A stretch of DNA of 64,000 nucleotides from Nitrobacteraceae bacterium AZCC 2146 (GCA_036924855.1 JBAGRP010000001.1:434001-498000); one strand, 5' to 3'; counted from the stretch's first letter, positions 50,228 to 60,627 are shown. A program made the numbers and translations. The notes: a model not told the origin generated them from the letters alone.

Positions 50228-52438
50228 TTACTCGACGCTGCCGCGATGCAGGTCGGCTTCGATCTGCAGCCGCGAGCCGCCGCCGAAGCGGGCGCGGTAG
50301 ACCTGCAGGTTCTCCATGATCCGCTGCACGTAGTTGCGGGTCTCCGAGAACGGGATCGATTCGACCCAGTCGACCGCATCGACCTTGGGATCCCTGGGAT
50401 CGCCGTAGCGTTCGACCCATTTGCGCACGCTGCCGCGGCCGGCATTGTAGGCCGCGAAGGTCATGATGTAGGAGCCGCGATAGTCGTCGATCAGGCCACC
50501 CAGTTCGGCGGCGCCGAGGGCCGCGTTGTAGACCGGGTCGGTCTTCAGCTTGGTGAGATCGAAGGTCGCACCGTATTTCTTGGTGACGTAGCGCCCGGCA
50601 TCCGGCGTCACCTGCATCAGCCCGTAGGCATTGGCGGGTGAGACCACCGCGGGATTGAACGCGCTTTCCTGCCGCGCGATCGCATAGACGATGCTCTGCT
50701 CGACCTCGGGTCCGATCGACTTGTACGGCGGGATGCCTGATGTCGGGTAGGCGTAGAAGTCGAACGGCAGGCCGCGATTGAGCGCCGCCTTGCCGACCAG
50801 CAGCATGCCGCGGGCGTCGCCGTTGCGTGAGGCAAGTTCGCCGAGGCCGACCAGCGCTTCGGGATCGCCGTTCTCACCCATGTCGCCGAAAATCGGGATC
50901 GCAATCTCGCGCTCGTCCAGCGCATACAATAGTTGCACCGCGCGGACGATCTCGAGCCGCTCGATGCCACGGCCGCGCCCGCCCGGTGCGCCGTTGAGTT
51001 CGATCTGCGGCAGGCCGAGTTTGGCCCGCGCCAGCTGGCCGTAATAGCTGGTCGATTGCTCTGCCGCCGATGTGTAGGCGTTGCGCGCCTCCTGGCTGCG
51101 GCCGGCCGCTTCCGCGGCACGGCCCTGCCAGTAGCCGGCGCGCGCCAGCGCGGTCGGATTGACACTGCCGACGCCGATGCGCGCAAAATGCTGCGCGGCG
51201 GTGGCGGGGTCCTTCAGGAAGCGCAGCGCGATCCAGCCGGCGGTGAATTCCTGTTCGGTCTTGTAGATGTCGCGGGCGGGAAGTGCCGCGTCGCGCGCGA
51301 TCAGATAGGCCGAGCGATGTTCGCCGACGTCGAGCATTTTGCGCGATAGCAGCCGGCGCTCGATCCACCATTCGTCGAGATTGTGCAGCCGGGCGGGATC
51401 TCGCGGCGCTGATATCATCAGTTGCGCGGCTTCGGCGAAGCGCTCCTCGCGGCGAAGCAATTGCATCTTGCTGAAGGTATAGCCGGGGTCGCTATGTAGT
51501 TCGCCTGGTACAGCGTCGAGCAGGGCCTTGGCGTTGGAGGCCTTCTTGGTTACGCCGATCCGTGCGCGGGCCAGCGCCATCTGGCCGGCGCCGAGCCGTT
51601 TGGCGGCGCGCAAGGCGGCGTCGGTGTCGCTGCCATAGAGCAGCAGATCCATCCGCGCCTTGTGATCCCCCGGCGAAATGAACGGGCCGAACAGATCGAG
51701 CGCTGTGCTCTCGACATCGCCGGACATCGAATCGTTGCGCCAGGCGTCGCGGACATTGCGTTCGGCGCCCGCGCGGTCGCCGCGTGCGACCAGCGCCCGC
51801 GCCAGCGCGAACTTGCCTTTCGCCGACAGCGGCTTTTCGTTCTGGAAGTAGCCCAGCACGGTATCGTCGTCGCGGTGATCGTCCCACAACGCGGCTTCGG
51901 CACGGCGGCGCAGGAACGTCTGCGACGGCCAGCTCGGGTTGGCGGCGAGGAAGGCGCGGTAACGTTCGACCGAGGCGCCGTTGTCGTCGCTGCGCAGGAT
52001 CAGCCATTCGGCGAGCTTGCGGGCAACGGGATCGCCGATCGATTGCGCGAGCTGCGAGGCATCCACCGGCTTGCGCTTGCGAATGAGATCGATGACGTTT
52101 TCGACCGCGTCGGCATCGGCCTGCGGCGTCGAAGATGTCGCGGCCATCGCGGCGGGGGCGATCGGCTTTTTCGCCGGCGGCGTCAAGGCGGCATGCTGAC
52201 GGGTCGCGGGCTGGAGCGCCGGGGCCGGACTCGCGGCGTCGGGCGACAGCGGTTTGGCGGTAGCGGGCGCTGCGGCGGTCTTCGGCGCCGCATTGCGCGC
52301 AATCGGCCGCGGCTTTGGCAGCGGCACCTTGGCGGCCGCCCAGGCATCGACGGCAAGCGCGGAGACGCCGGCGGCCAGCGCCAGGCTGGCGCCGAGCGCC
52401 GTCCATCGGGCAGCGGAGTGGGGGGCCAATCGCGTCAC
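50228..52438 (-). CDS. slt: Soluble lytic murein transglycosylase (Slt70-like)
   Basis: 736 residues from the GTG at 52438, selected because AAGGAG precedes it; a TTG nine codons upstream opens the frame. A signal/anchor (ARWTALGASLALAAGVSALAVDAWA) and a Pro/Ala-rich linker are followed by a long superhelical U-domain with TPR-like helices, then the SLT domain at the C-terminus with catalytic Glu in YAIARQESAFNPAVVSPANAYGLMQVTP, plus TYNAGRGSV-type sequence (FAAYNAGRGSVRKWVERYGDPR). It cleaves MurNAc-GlcNAc bonds to 1,6-anhydro products in the periplasm. It is divergent from dapA. Confidence 0.93.
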   Translation of the reverse strand: MTRLAPHSAARWTALGASLALAAGVSALAVDAWAAAKVPLPKPRPIARNAAPKTAAAPATAKPLSPDAASPAPALQPATRQHAALTPPAKKPIAPAAMAATSSTPQADADAVENVIDLIRKRKPVDASQLAQSIGDPVARKLAEWLILRSDDNGASVERYRAFLAANPSWPSQTFLRRRAEAALWDDHRDDDTVLGYFQNEKPLSAKGKFALARALVARGDRAGAERNVRDAWRNDSMSGDVESTALDLFGPFISPGDHKARMDLLLYGSDTDAALRAAKRLGAGQMALARARIGVTKKASNAKALLDAVPGELHSDPGYTFSKMQLLRREERFAEAAQLMISAPRDPARLHNLDEWWIERRLLSRKMLDVGEHRSAYLIARDAALPARDIYKTEQEFTAGWIALRFLKDPATAAQHFARIGVGSVNPTALARAGYWQGRAAEAAGRSQEARNAYTSAAEQSTSYYGQLARAKLGLPQIELNGAPGGRGRGIERLEIVRAVQLLYALDEREIAIPIFGDMGENGDPEALVGLGELASRNGDARGMLLVGKAALNRGLPFDFYAYPTSGIPPYKSIGPEVEQSIVYAIARQESAFNPAVVSPANAYGLMQVTPDAGRYVTKKYGATFDLTKLKTDPVYNAALGAAELGGLIDDYRGSYIMTFAAYNAGRGSVRKWVERYGDPRDPKVDAVDWVESIPFSETRNYVQRIMENLQVYRARFGGGSRLQIEADLHRGSVE

Positions 52439-52699
52439 GGCGCTCCTTCGCGGCGAATCAGGCAATCGCGGTCATTCTCATGATGTATTTGATTGAATTG
52501 ATGGACAAAGCGTCAATTTTTACCCGCCGGCTCCTGTCTGCCCGATCACAGCGGCGAAATCGCGGCTGAAACCGGCTTGAAACCGGCTTGAAACCGCCCT
52601 GGGCGGTCTTCCGCCGCAGCCTCAGACCCGGTAAGACTCGCTATTCGATCAATCGGTTCAAGCAGACGGCCAAAGCCGCAGCGCGTTCGGAGAATTACC

Positions 52700-53590
52700 A
52701 TGGCAGCCAAGACGAATTTCGCGGGATCCTACGCAGCCTTGGTCACGCCGTTCAAAAATGGCGCGCTGGACGAGGCGGCGTTCCGTGCCCTCGTCAGCTG
52801 GCAGATCTCCGAAGGTACAAACGGCCTGGTGCCGGTCGGCACCACCGGCGAGAGCCCGACCTTGAGCCATGACGAGCACAGGCTGGTCGTGGAGTGGTGC
52901 ATCGACGAGGCCAAGGGCCGCGTTCCCGTCATCGCCGGCGCCGGCTCGAACTCGACCAAGGAAGCCATCGAGCTTGCAAAGCATGCCGAGAAGGCCGGTG
53001 CCGACGCGGTGCTGGTGGTGACGCCGTACTACAACAAGCCGACCCAGGAAGGCATGTACCAGCACTTCAAGGCGATCAACGATGCGATCGGGATTCCGAT
53101 CCTGATCTACAACATCCCGCCACGTTCGGTGGTCGACATGTCGGTCGAGACCATGGCGCGGCTTTTCGAGTTGAAGAACATCGTCGGCGTGAAGGACGCC
53201 ACCGCCAATCTGGCCCGCGTCTCGCAGCAGCGTCATGCCATGGGTCCGGATTTCATCCAGCTCTCCGGCGAGGACATGACGGCGCTCGCCTATATGGCGG
53301 CGGGCGGGCACGGCTGCATTTCGGTGGTCGCCAATGTGGCACCCAAGCCCTGTGCCGAACTGATGTCAGCCGTCTTGAAAGGCGACTACGCGGCCGCATT
53401 GAAGATCCAGGATCGGCTGGTGCCGTTGCACGACGCCATCTTCAAGGAGCCGGGTCTTGCCGGTGCCAAGCACGGTCTCAAGCTGTTGGGCCGTCTGCAG
53501 GAGGAGGTGCGCCTGCCATTGATGCCGGTGACGGTCCCGACGGGCCTCGTTATTCGCGAAGCCATGGTCCATGCCGGCCTGATCAATTGA
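52700..53590 (+). CDS. dapA: 4-hydroxy-tetrahydrodipicolinate synthase
   Basis: 296 residues, normal length. The pyruvate-aldolase TIM barrel shows [14 protein letters not shown], the Tyr in [13 protein letters not shown] and the Schiff-base Lys in [15 protein letters not shown]. It condenses pyruvate and aspartate semialdehyde, the first committed step to lysine and meso-diaminopimelate. mscL and smpB follow on the same strand with short gaps (60 bp to the mscL start chosen here). Confidence 0.96.
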   Translation: MAAKTNFAGSYAALVTPFKNGALDEAAFRALVSWQISEGTNGLVPVGTTGESPTLSHDEHRLVVEWCIDEAKGRVPVIAGAGSNSTKEAIELAKHAEKAGADAVLVVTPYYNKPTQEGMYQHFKAINDAIGIPILIYNIPPRSVVDMSVETMARLFELKNIVGVKDATANLARVSQQRHAMGPDFIQLSGEDMTALAYMAAGGHGCISVVANVAPKPCAELMSAVLKGDYAAALKIQDRLVPLHDAIFKEPGLAGAKHGLKLLGRLQEEVRLPLMPVTVPTGLVIREAMVHAGLIN

Positions 53591-53650
53591 GCGGCGACGT
53601 TATATTGCATGACGGATACAGTTCGCGCTGTTGAAGAGAAAGGATTGCAG

Positions 53651-54166
53651 GTGCTCAAGGAGTTTCGTGAATTCGCGATGAAGGGCAATGTGGTCGATCT
53701 CGCCGTCGGCGTGATCATCGGTGCAGCGTTCGGCGCCATCGTCACTTCGCTGGTCGGCGACATCATCATGCCGGTCATCGGCGCGATCACCGGCGGTCTC
53801 GACTTCTCGAACTACTTCACGGGTCTCTCGAAAGCGGTGACCGCGACCAATCTGGCCGATGCCAAGAAACAAGGCGCCGTGCTGGCCTGGGGGAGCTTCC
53901 TGACGCTGAGCATCAACTTCATCATCATCGCCTTCGTGCTGTTCCTGGCGATCCGCTTCATGAACAAGCTGAAGCGCAACGATGCGGCGGCGCCGCCGAA
54001 GCGCGACCCGCCAAGAAGAATTGCTGACCGAGATCCGCGATCTGCTCAAGAAGGCGTAAGCGCCACGCTTGAAGCGCGCGTTATCAGGTTTATGTATCCC
54101 GAGATAACGCCGAAAGCATGTGACGATGGCCGAGAAGAACGAGCGCCCGATCAAGGTGATCGCTGA
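53651..54166 (+). CDS. mscL: Large-conductance mechanosensitive channel MscL with frameshifted C-terminus
   Basis: The start is taken at GTG 53651 (AGGATTGCAG upstream), giving the usual MscL beginning [28 protein letters not shown]; an ATG at 53609 is in frame and adds 14 residues. TM1, the loop and TM2 ([26 protein letters not shown]) are intact. After about residue 115 the frame loses the conserved tail: the usual [14 protein letters not shown] is encoded in the +1 frame (54017-54059, ending TAA 54057-54059), whereas the main frame continues to 54166 and overlaps smpB by 41 bp. MscL opens at lytic membrane tension; its C-terminal helix bundle is dispensable for gating. Confidence 0.85.
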   Translation: MLKEFREFAMKGNVVDLAVGVIIGAAFGAIVTSLVGDIIMPVIGAITGGLDFSNYFTGLSKAVTATNLADAKKQGAVLAWGSFLTLSINFIIIAFVLFLAIRFMNKLKRNDAAAPPKRDPPRRIADRDPRSAQEGVSATLEARVIRFMYPEITPKACDDGREERAPDQGDR

Positions 54167-54599
54167 AAACCGCAAGGCGCGATTCAACTTCGCGATCGAG
54201 GACACGCTGGAGGCCGGCATCGCGCTGACCGGCACCGAGGTGAAGTCGATCCGCAACGGCAAGTCGACGATCGCGGAATCCTACGCCGATCCCAAGGATG
54301 GCGAGATCTGGCTGATCAACTGCAACATCCCGGAATATCTGCAGGCCAACCGCTTCAACCACGAGCCGAAGCGGCCGCGGAAACTGCTGCTGCACCGCAA
54401 GCAGATCAACAAGCTGATGGGCGCGGTGGAGCGCCAGGGCATGACGCTGGTACCGCTGAAGATGTATTTCAACGAGCGCGGCCGGGTGAAATTGCAGCTC
54501 GCTTTGGCGAAGGGCAAGCAGTTGCACGACAAGCGCGATGCCGACAAGAAGCGCGACTGGAGTCGCGAAAAGGGCCGCATCCTGCGGGCGCGGGGATAG
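54126..54599 (+). CDS. smpB: SsrA-binding protein SmpB
   Basis: 157 residues from ATG 54126 ([22 protein letters not shown]); a GTG six bases upstream is in frame but less likely. The OB-fold signature is [26 protein letters not shown], then [53 protein letters not shown], the C-terminal tail that occupies the mRNA channel. With tmRNA it rescues stalled ribosomes; RNase R (rnr at 14836) degrades the freed message. Confidence 0.96.
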   Translation: MAEKNERPIKVIAENRKARFNFAIEDTLEAGIALTGTEVKSIRNGKSTIAESYADPKDGEIWLINCNIPEYLQANRFNHEPKRPRKLLLHRKQINKLMGAVERQGMTLVPLKMYFNERGRVKLQLALAKGKQLHDKRDADKKRDWSREKGRILRARG

Positions 54600-54603
54600 T
54601 AGG

Positions 54604-54706
54604 CCTCATCCTGAGGAGCCGCGTGCTTTGCGAGGCGTCTCGAAGGATGGGGTGATTTCGCCTCGTGGTTCGAGACGGCGCAAGCGCGCGCCTCCTCACC
54701 ATGAGG
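54604..54706. repeat. Intergenic palindromic repeat, family R1 copy 2
   Basis: CCTCATCCTGAGG at the left and CACCATGAGG at the right, with GCGTCTCGAAGGATGG and GGTTCGAGACGGCGCAAG inside. It is the same family as 699-825, without the 24-bp central palindrome found there. It lies between smpB and the peroxiredoxin gene. Confidence 0.78.
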
Positions 54707-54736
54707 CTTGAACTGCGTTGGATATGAGGATCGACG

Positions 54737-55315
54737 ATGGCTCAGCAAAGTAACCTGCTCGAAGTCGACTGGAGCAAGATTCCCGCGCCGGAGGACGATG
54801 GCGCCGCGGCACATCTGGTCGGTATGGCGATCCCGTCGGTCAGCCTGCGTGCCACCAACGACACCGCGGTAACGCTGTCGGAATTGCCGGGCCGGGTGGT
54901 GGTGTTCGGCTATCCCCGCACCGGCGAACCCGGCAAGATCGCGCTGGTCGATGACTGGGACATGATCCCCGGTGCGCGAGGCTGCACCCCGCAAACCTGC
55001 GCGTTTCGCGACCTGTTTGCAGAGCTGAAGTCCGCCGGCGCGCAGCACGTGTTCGGTCTGTCGACCCAGAGCAACGACTACCAGACCGAAATGGCGGTGC
55101 GATTGCATCTGCCGTTTCCGGTGCTGTCCGATGAACAGCTCGACCTGGTCCACGCGCTCGATCTGCCGACCATGGAGGTCGCCGACCTCACGATGATCAA
55201 GCGCCTGGCCTTGATCATCGACGACGCCAAAATCACCCACGTGTTCTATCCAGTGTTTCCGCCGGACCGGAACGCCGGCGACGTGCTGCAATGGCTGCAG
55301 GCCAATCCGGTTTAG
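54737..55315 (+). CDS. Peroxiredoxin (AhpC/TSA, BCP-like)
   Basis: 192 residues. Thioredoxin-fold peroxiredoxin with PRTGEPG and the GARGCTPQTCAFRD block, in which the peroxidatic Cys appears as TPQTC with a second Cys five residues before (CTPQTC). Then KSAGAQHVFGLSTQSNDYQTEMAVRLHLPFPVLSD. This resembles the PrxQ/BCP group with a shifted Cys arrangement. It would reduce peroxides using thioredoxin. Its stop overlaps the convergent uracil-DNA glycosylase stop by 3-4 bp. Confidence 0.87.
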   Translation: MAQQSNLLEVDWSKIPAPEDDGAAAHLVGMAIPSVSLRATNDTAVTLSELPGRVVVFGYPRTGEPGKIALVDDWDMIPGARGCTPQTCAFRDLFAELKSAGAQHVFGLSTQSNDYQTEMAVRLHLPFPVLSDEQLDLVHALDLPTMEVADLTMIKRLALIIDDAKITHVFYPVFPPDRNAGDVLQWLQANPV

Positions 55316-56010
55316 GTCTTCGCCAGATCCGCTTTCACCCGTGCGAACACGCTGCGAAACATGTCGGGTGTCAGCACCCGCGTGTTCGTGTTGTAGCGCG
55401 AGCAGTGATAGCTGTCGTAGAGCTTGAAGCGGCCGGCGTCGTGCACGGCGCCGTGGGAAAACGGCGCCAGCACCGCGCGCAGGCCGAGCGTCTTCAGCAT
55501 CGTGTCATGCGCGACGCGGCCGAGCAGAACGATGGCGCGCAGCCGCGGCATCGTCTCCATCGTTGCGATCAGGAACGGCCGGCAGGTGTTGATCTCGGCG
55601 GGCAGGGGCTTGTTCTGCGGCGGCACGCAGCGCACGGCGTTGCTGATCCGGCAATCCCTTAGCGTCAGCCCGTCATCAGGCCGTGCTTCGTAGGTGCCGG
55701 CGGCAAAGCCGTATTCGAGCAGGGTGGCGTAGAGCAGGTCGCCGGCATAGTCGCCGGTGAACGGCCGTCCGGTGCGGTTGGCGCCCTGGACGCCGGGTGC
55801 GAGCCCGACGATCAGCAGCGCCGCATCGGCATCGCCGAACGACGGTACCGGCGCGTTGAAGCCCACGGGGTCGCGGGCGCGCACCGCCATGCGGTATTCG
55901 ACGAGCCTGGGACAGAGCGGGCAGTTGCGATCGGGATCGGTGGGAATGCCGGCGGCGACCACGGGGGCGGGCGTCGCCGGCAGGATCTTAGTCCTCGAAA
56001 TCTTCGTCAT
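55312..56010 (-). CDS. Uracil-DNA glycosylase, family 5 (UdgB-like), [4Fe-4S]
   Basis: 232 residues. Motif A is LIVGLAPGVQGANRTGRPFTGDYAG (residues 66-90), with the family-5 form lacking the polar Asp/Asn of other UDGs, and motif B is SYHCSRYNTNTRVLT (200-214). C30, C33, C128 and C143 supply the iron-sulfur ligands. Family 5 enzymes remove uracil and also hypoxanthine or other deaminated bases from double-stranded DNA. The start overlaps the NYN gene's end by 23 bp, so the two form an operon. Confidence 0.9.
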   Translation of the reverse strand: MTKISRTKILPATPAPVVAAGIPTDPDRNCPLCPRLVEYRMAVRARDPVGFNAPVPSFGDADAALLIVGLAPGVQGANRTGRPFTGDYAGDLLYATLLEYGFAAGTYEARPDDGLTLRDCRISNAVRCVPPQNKPLPAEINTCRPFLIATMETMPRLRAIVLLGRVAHDTMLKTLGLRAVLAPFSHGAVHDAGRFKLYDSYHCSRYNTNTRVLTPDMFRSVFARVKADLAKT

Positions 56011-56620
56011 CGCCTCGGGGCGCCATGGCGGTCGCGCGCTGCAGGAATTGCGGGGTCTGGTGGCGCGGTTCGCGCGGCGCCGGACGCTCGGCGGGATCGC
56101 GGCCGAGCTTGCTTTGCAGCTCGACGAGGTCGGTGAAGACGTCGGCCTGGCGGCGCAGCTCGTCGGCGATCATCGGCGGCTGGCTGGAGATGGTGGAGAT
56201 GACGGTGACGCGGACACCGCGGCGCTGCACGGCTTCCACCAGGGAGCGGAAATCGCCGTCGCCCGAGAACAGCACGATCTGGTCGACGTGCTCGGCGAGC
56301 TCCATCGCATCGACCGCGAGCTCGATGTCCATGTTGCCCTTGACCTTACGGCGGCCCGACGCGTCGATGAATTCCTTGGTCGCCTTGGTGACCACCGTAT
56401 AGCCATTGTAATCGAGCCAATCGATCAGCGGCCGGATCGACGAATATTCCTGATCTTCGATAATTGCGGTGTAATAAAAGGCGCGGACCAATGTGCCGCG
56501 GCTCTGGAATTCCTTGAGGAGGCGCTTGTAGTCGATATCGAAGCCAAGCGTCTTGGCGGTGGCGTAGAGGTTGGCGCCATCGATAAAGAGCGCGATCTTG
56601 TTAGATGTGGGGGACATCAA
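55988..56620 (-). CDS. NYN-domain (LabA/PIN-like) protein
   Basis: 210 residues. NYN/PIN fold: IALFIDGANLYATAKTLGFDIDYKRLL (D14, N17), AFYYTAIIEDQEYSSIRPLIDWLDYNGYTVV, VKGNMDIELAVDAMELAEHVDQIVLFSGDGDFRSLVEAVQRRGVRVTVIS (acidic residues of the metal site). The C-terminal ~45 residues are Pro/Arg-rich and acidic, probably disordered. LabA-type NYN proteins are predicted RNases. Its gene overlaps the UDG gene downstream; rpoZ is divergent 369 bp away. Confidence 0.88.
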   Translation of the reverse strand: MMSPTSNKIALFIDGANLYATAKTLGFDIDYKRLLKEFQSRGTLVRAFYYTAIIEDQEYSSIRPLIDWLDYNGYTVVTKATKEFIDASGRRKVKGNMDIELAVDAMELAEHVDQIVLFSGDGDFRSLVEAVQRRGVRVTVISTISSQPPMIADELRRQADVFTDLVELQSKLGRDPAERPAPREPRHQTPQFLQRATAMAPRGDDEDFED

Positions 56621-56989
56621 GTTTTCTCATGTGGTTTGTTGTTGTTAACGTTTTTGGCGCGGCAATAATTTTGCCGCGCATTTGAATCAAGTCCATCGTC
56701 CGCTCTGCGGCGGATCGACTCGATCGGGCGTTACGCAAAATAGGTGAAGAGAGAGAGCTAAGCTCAACCTTTTTGCCGATGCAATGAAGCCTTTTGGTGT
56801 TCGCGCTGCCACTTCTCAGACGATGAATTCCGGTACCTTTGCGACCCCCGAGCAGGGTACCATGATAGGGTATCAGACAGAACCCCAGCATGCCAGATGC
56901 CAAATTGGTTCTTGCGAACTTCGCCAAGCCCCTATACCTAGCAAGCATAATCATCATATTCGGTCCCCACACCAACGGAGCGACATTTT
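56621..56989. other. 369-bp spacer between NYN gene and rpoZ, with a perfect hairpin
   Basis: GCGCGGCAA-TAATT-TTGCCGCGC (56657-56679) is a perfect 9-bp stem 37 bp upstream of the NYN start, without a T-tract on either strand. It may be a leader structure or operator for the NYN-UDG operon. The rpoZ promoter must lie in the right half; I see no gene here. Confidence 0.5.
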
Positions 56990-57382
56990 ATGGCGCGCGT
57001 CACCGTCGAAGATTGCATCGATAAGGTCGATAACCGGTTCGACCTGGTTCTTCTTGCCGCACACCGGGCAAGAATGATCTCGTCCGGCTCACAACTTACG
57101 ATTGACCGCGACAACGACAAGAACCCTGTCGTTTCGCTGCGTGAGATTGCCGATTCGACGATTTCGCCGGAAGACCTCCGCGAGGAGCTGGTGCATTCGC
57201 TGCAGAAGTTCGTCGAGGTCGATGAGCCTGAGCCGGACACCATCCCGCTGATCGGGTCGGCTGGCGCCAGCGTCGATGCCGACGACACCGAGGTCGCGGT
57301 CGAGCGCATGACGGAAGAGGAGCTTCTGAAGGGCCTCGAAGGTCTGGCGCCGCCGGAAGAGCAGCCCGAGGAAGACGAGTAA
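56990..57382 (+). CDS. rpoZ: RNA polymerase omega subunit
   Basis: 130 residues. [55 protein letters not shown] is the conserved omega core; the acidic C-terminal half ([26 protein letters not shown]) is the usual alphaproteobacterial extension. Omega assists beta' folding and forms one ppGpp site in Proteobacteria, consistent with the rsh gene directly downstream. Confidence 0.95.
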   Translation: MARVTVEDCIDKVDNRFDLVLLAAHRARMISSGSQLTIDRDNDKNPVVSLREIADSTISPEDLREELVHSLQKFVEVDEPEPDTIPLIGSAGASVDADDTEVAVERMTEEELLKGLEGLAPPEEQPEEDE

Positions 57383-57431
57383 CAGGGTTTCGAACCTGTT
57401 CACTTAATCCTGACAATGATCACATTTTCTC

Positions 57432-57464
57432 AAGGCCCGGACATTCGTCCGGGCCTTTGCTTTT
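57432..57464 (+). terminator. Intrinsic terminator/attenuator between rpoZ and rsh
   Basis: An 11-bp perfect stem AAGGCCCGGAC / GTCCGGGCCTT (57432-57442, 57447-57457) with an ATTC loop and TTTGCTTTT after it. It lies 50 bp after rpoZ and 45 bp before the rsh start chosen here, so rsh is partly or wholly uncoupled from rpoZ. Confidence 0.82.
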
Positions 57465-57508
57465 CCGGACACTTTCAGGGCAAACTTGTGGCGAACAATA
57501 CAGGTCGC

Positions 57509-59827
57509 ATGAGCGAAACTGACGGAAACGAGGCCTCGATGGCGACTTCGCGCCGTACTTCACGGCAGATGCAGGCTGCAAGCGACACCGTCGCTGTGGT
57601 CCCGCCGTCGCCTGCCGTGCCGCCGAAGGTGCCGCGTGCCTCCCGCGCCCGGATGATGCGGCAATATGACCTCGTCGAGCGCGTCCGGTCGTACAATCCG
57701 AATACCGACGAGGACATGCTGAACCGGGCCTATGTCTACGCCATGGTCGCCCATGGCGAGCAGACCAGGGCATCGGGCGATCCGTATTTCTCGCATCCGC
57801 TCGAAGTCGCGGCGATTCTCACCGACCTCAAGCTCGACGACGCCACCATCGTGGCCGCCCTGCTGCACGACACCATCGAGGACACCGAGGCGACCCGGGC
57901 CGAGATCGACCGGCTGTTCGGTGCCGAGATCGGCGCGCTGGTCGAGGGCTTGACCAAGCTGAAGCGGCTGGAGCTGGTGTCGCGCGAGGCCAAGCAGGCG
58001 GAAAATCTCCGCAAGCTGCTGCTGGCCATTGCCGACGACGTCCGTGTGCTGCTGATCAAGCTCGCCGACCGCCTGCACAACATGCGCACCATGGAGTTCA
58101 TGCCGCCGGCGTCGCGCCGCCGCATTGCCGAGGAGACCCTCGATATCTATGCGCCGCTGGCCGGCCGCATGGGCATGCAGGAAATGCGCGAGGAGCTGGA
58201 GGAGCTGTCGTTCAAGGTGCTCGATCCGGACGCGTATCAGGTGGTGATGCAGCGGCTGGATGCGCTCACGGAGCGCAACCGCAACCTGATCGGCATGATC
58301 GAAAGCCATCTCTCCATGAAACTGGAGAAGAACGGCATTGTTGCGCGGGTCAGCGGCCGCCGCAAACGGCCGTTTTCGATCTGGACCAAGATGAAGCGCA
58401 AGTCGGTCGGCTTCGAGCAACTGTCGGATATCTTCGGATTCCGCATCGTGCTGAAGGACATGGAGGCCTGCTACCGCGCGCTCGGCGTGGTGCATACCAC
58501 GTGGCCGGTGGTGCCCGGCCGCTTCAAGGACTACATCTCGACGCCGAAGCAGAACGACTACCGCTCGATCCACACCACCGTGATCGGCCCCGGCAACCAG
58601 CGCGTCGAATTGCAGATCCGCACCGAGGACATGAACCAGATCGCCGAATACGGCATCGCCGCGCATGCCTTCTACAAGGACGGCGTGGGCTCGCCGACCG
58701 AGATGCTGAAACGCGAGTCCAACGCCTTCTCGTGGCTGCGCCATACCATCGGCATCCTTTCCGAAAGCACCAACCCGGAAGAATTCCTCGAGCACACCAA
58801 GCTCGAACTGTTTCACGACCAGGTGTTCTGCTTCACGCCGAAGGGCAAGCTGATCGCGCTGCCGCGCAATGCCAACGTCGTCGATTTCGCCTATGCCGTG
58901 CATACCGACGTCGGCAACAGCGCGGTGGGCTGCAAGATCAACGGCAAGTTCGCGCCGCTGTCGTCGGAATTGCAGAATGGCGACGAGGTTGAGGTGCTGA
59001 CCTCGGCCGCGCAGCAGGCGCCGCCGTCGGCCTGGGAGTCCCTGGCCGTCACCGGCAAGGCCCGCGCCGCGATCCGCCGGGCCACCCGCACCGCAGTGCG
59101 CGATCAATATGCCGGTCTCGGTCGCCGCATCGTCGAGCGGCTGTTTGCCCGCGCCAAGATGGACTACGCCGACGACCAGCTGAAGGGTGCGTTGCCGCGG
59201 CTGGCACGCTCCTCGATCGACGACGTCATGGCTTCGGTCGGGCGTGGCGAATTGCGGGCGTCCGATGTGGTCCGGGCGATGTACCCGGATTACAAGGAAG
59301 AGCGCGTTGGCCGCTTTGCCGCCAAGAAGGGCGACGACAAGCTGAAGGCGCCCGGCGGTGCCGCGCGGGTCACCTCGATCATCCCGATCCGCGGGCTGGA
59401 CTCCGATCTGCCCGTGAAATTCGCGCCCAATGGCGGCGCCGTGCCGGGCGATCGCATCGTCGGCATCGTCTCACCGGGCGAGGGCATCACCATCTATCCG
59501 ATCCAGTCGCCGGCGCTGAAGGATTTTGAGGAAGAGCCGGAGCGCTGGCTCGACGTCAAATGGGACGTGGACGAGTCCAGCCCGCAGCGTTTCCCGGCGC
59601 GGCTGTTCGTGCAGAACGTCAACGAGCCCGGCAGCCTGGCGCAGATCGCCACGGTGATCGCCGACCACGACGGCAACATCGACAATATCGGCATGTTCAG
59701 GCGCTCGCCGGATTTCACCGAACTCACCATCGATCTCGAGGTCTATGACCTGAAGCATCTCAGCGCTATCATCAATCAGTTGCGCGCCAAGGCCGTCGTC
59801 GCCAAGGTCGAACGCGTCAATGGATAG
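57509..59827 (+). CDS. rsh: Bifunctional (p)ppGpp synthetase/hydrolase Rsh (RelA/SpoT)
   Basis: 772 residues from the ATG at 57509; ATG 57539 is an alternative, and the open frame upstream to 57416 runs through the terminator hairpin and is excluded. Domains: HD hydrolase ([33 protein letters not shown], intact HD), synthetase ([50 protein letters not shown]), TGS ([31 protein letters not shown]), and C-terminal ACT ([27 protein letters not shown]). Both catalytic halves look active, as for the single Rsh of Alphaproteobacteria. It controls the stringent response. pdxJ follows after 32 bp. Confidence 0.96.
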   Translation: MSETDGNEASMATSRRTSRQMQAASDTVAVVPPSPAVPPKVPRASRARMMRQYDLVERVRSYNPNTDEDMLNRAYVYAMVAHGEQTRASGDPYFSHPLEVAAILTDLKLDDATIVAALLHDTIEDTEATRAEIDRLFGAEIGALVEGLTKLKRLELVSREAKQAENLRKLLLAIADDVRVLLIKLADRLHNMRTMEFMPPASRRRIAEETLDIYAPLAGRMGMQEMREELEELSFKVLDPDAYQVVMQRLDALTERNRNLIGMIESHLSMKLEKNGIVARVSGRRKRPFSIWTKMKRKSVGFEQLSDIFGFRIVLKDMEACYRALGVVHTTWPVVPGRFKDYISTPKQNDYRSIHTTVIGPGNQRVELQIRTEDMNQIAEYGIAAHAFYKDGVGSPTEMLKRESNAFSWLRHTIGILSESTNPEEFLEHTKLELFHDQVFCFTPKGKLIALPRNANVVDFAYAVHTDVGNSAVGCKINGKFAPLSSELQNGDEVEVLTSAAQQAPPSAWESLAVTGKARAAIRRATRTAVRDQYAGLGRRIVERLFARAKMDYADDQLKGALPRLARSSIDDVMASVGRGELRASDVVRAMYPDYKEERVGRFAAKKGDDKLKAPGGAARVTSIIPIRGLDSDLPVKFAPNGGAVPGDRIVGIVSPGEGITIYPIQSPALKDFEEEPERWLDVKWDVDESSPQRFPARLFVQNVNEPGSLAQIATVIADHDGNIDNIGMFRRSPDFTELTIDLEVYDLKHLSAIINQLRAKAVVAKVERVNG

Positions 59828-59859
59828 CCTGTTGTCCTGAAGCCCTCCGGAATTCCGTT

Positions 59860-60627
59860 ATGACCAAGACTTCTCCGCTGCGTCTCGGCGTCAACATCGA
59901 TCACGTCGCCACACTGCGCAATGCGCGGGGCGGGCGGCGTCCCGACCCCGTCCGCGCGGCGCTGGCCGCCATCGCCGCCGGCGCCGACGGCATCACCGCA
60001 CATCTGCGCGAGGACCGCCGCCACATCCGCGACGACGACATGATCCGGTTGAAGGCGGAAATCTCGAAGCCGCTGAATTTCGAGATGGCGGCCACGCCGG
60101 ACATGGTGCGGATCGCGCTGGCGACCAAACCGCACGCGGTCTGCCTGGTGCCGGAGCGGCGCGAAGAACTCACCACCGAAGGCGGCCTCGACGTGGTCGG
60201 CCAGCGCGAGTCGCTGGAGCCCTCGATCGCGCGGTTCGGCGATGCCGGGGTGCGGGTGTCGCTGTTCATCGCGGCGGACCCGAAGCAGATCGAGATGGCG
60301 GCGAAGCTGCGCGCACCGGTGATCGAACTCCACACCGGCGCCTGGTGCGACGCCATCGAAGACGGCGACAGCATCAAGGCCGCCAGCGAATGGCAGCGCA
60401 TCGTCGAGGGTGCCAAACTGGCTCAATCCGCCGGTCTCGAAGTCCATGCCGGCCACGGCCTCGATTACGCCACAGCCGAGACCATCGCAGCATTGCCTGA
60501 GATCATGGAGCTGAACATCGGCTACTACATGATCGGCGAGGCGCTGTTCGTGGGCCTGGCGGAAACCGTGCGCGCGATGCGCGCGGCGATGGAGCGGGGG
60601 CGGGGCAGACTGGCGGCCGGCGCATGA
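59860..60627 (+). CDS. pdxJ: Pyridoxine 5'-phosphate synthase
   Basis: 255 residues. PdxJ TIM barrel: [72 protein letters not shown], and the C-terminal [39 protein letters not shown]. It joins 1-deoxyxylulose-5-phosphate and 3-amino-1-phosphohydroxyacetone, the last step of DXP-dependent vitamin B6 synthesis. It overlaps acpS by 4 bp (ATGA). Confidence 0.96.
   Translation: MTKTSPLRLGVNIDHVATLRNARGGRRPDPVRAALAAIAAGADGITAHLREDRRHIRDDDMIRLKAEISKPLNFEMAATPDMVRIALATKPHAVCLVPERREELTTEGGLDVVGQRESLEPSIARFGDAGVRVSLFIAADPKQIEMAAKLRAPVIELHTGAWCDAIEDGDSIKAASEWQRIVEGAKLAQSAGLEVHAGHGLDYATAETIAALPEIMELNIGYYMIGEALFVGLAETVRAMRAAMERGRGRLAAGA

Noticed and set aside
57416..57508. Upstream start for Rsh at 57416
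   Set aside because: That stretch contains the rpoZ terminator hairpin, and its translation is not Rsh-like.
57560..59107. 515-codon frame antisense to rsh
   Set aside because: Low-complexity translation; the sense strand is a complete HD/synthetase protein.
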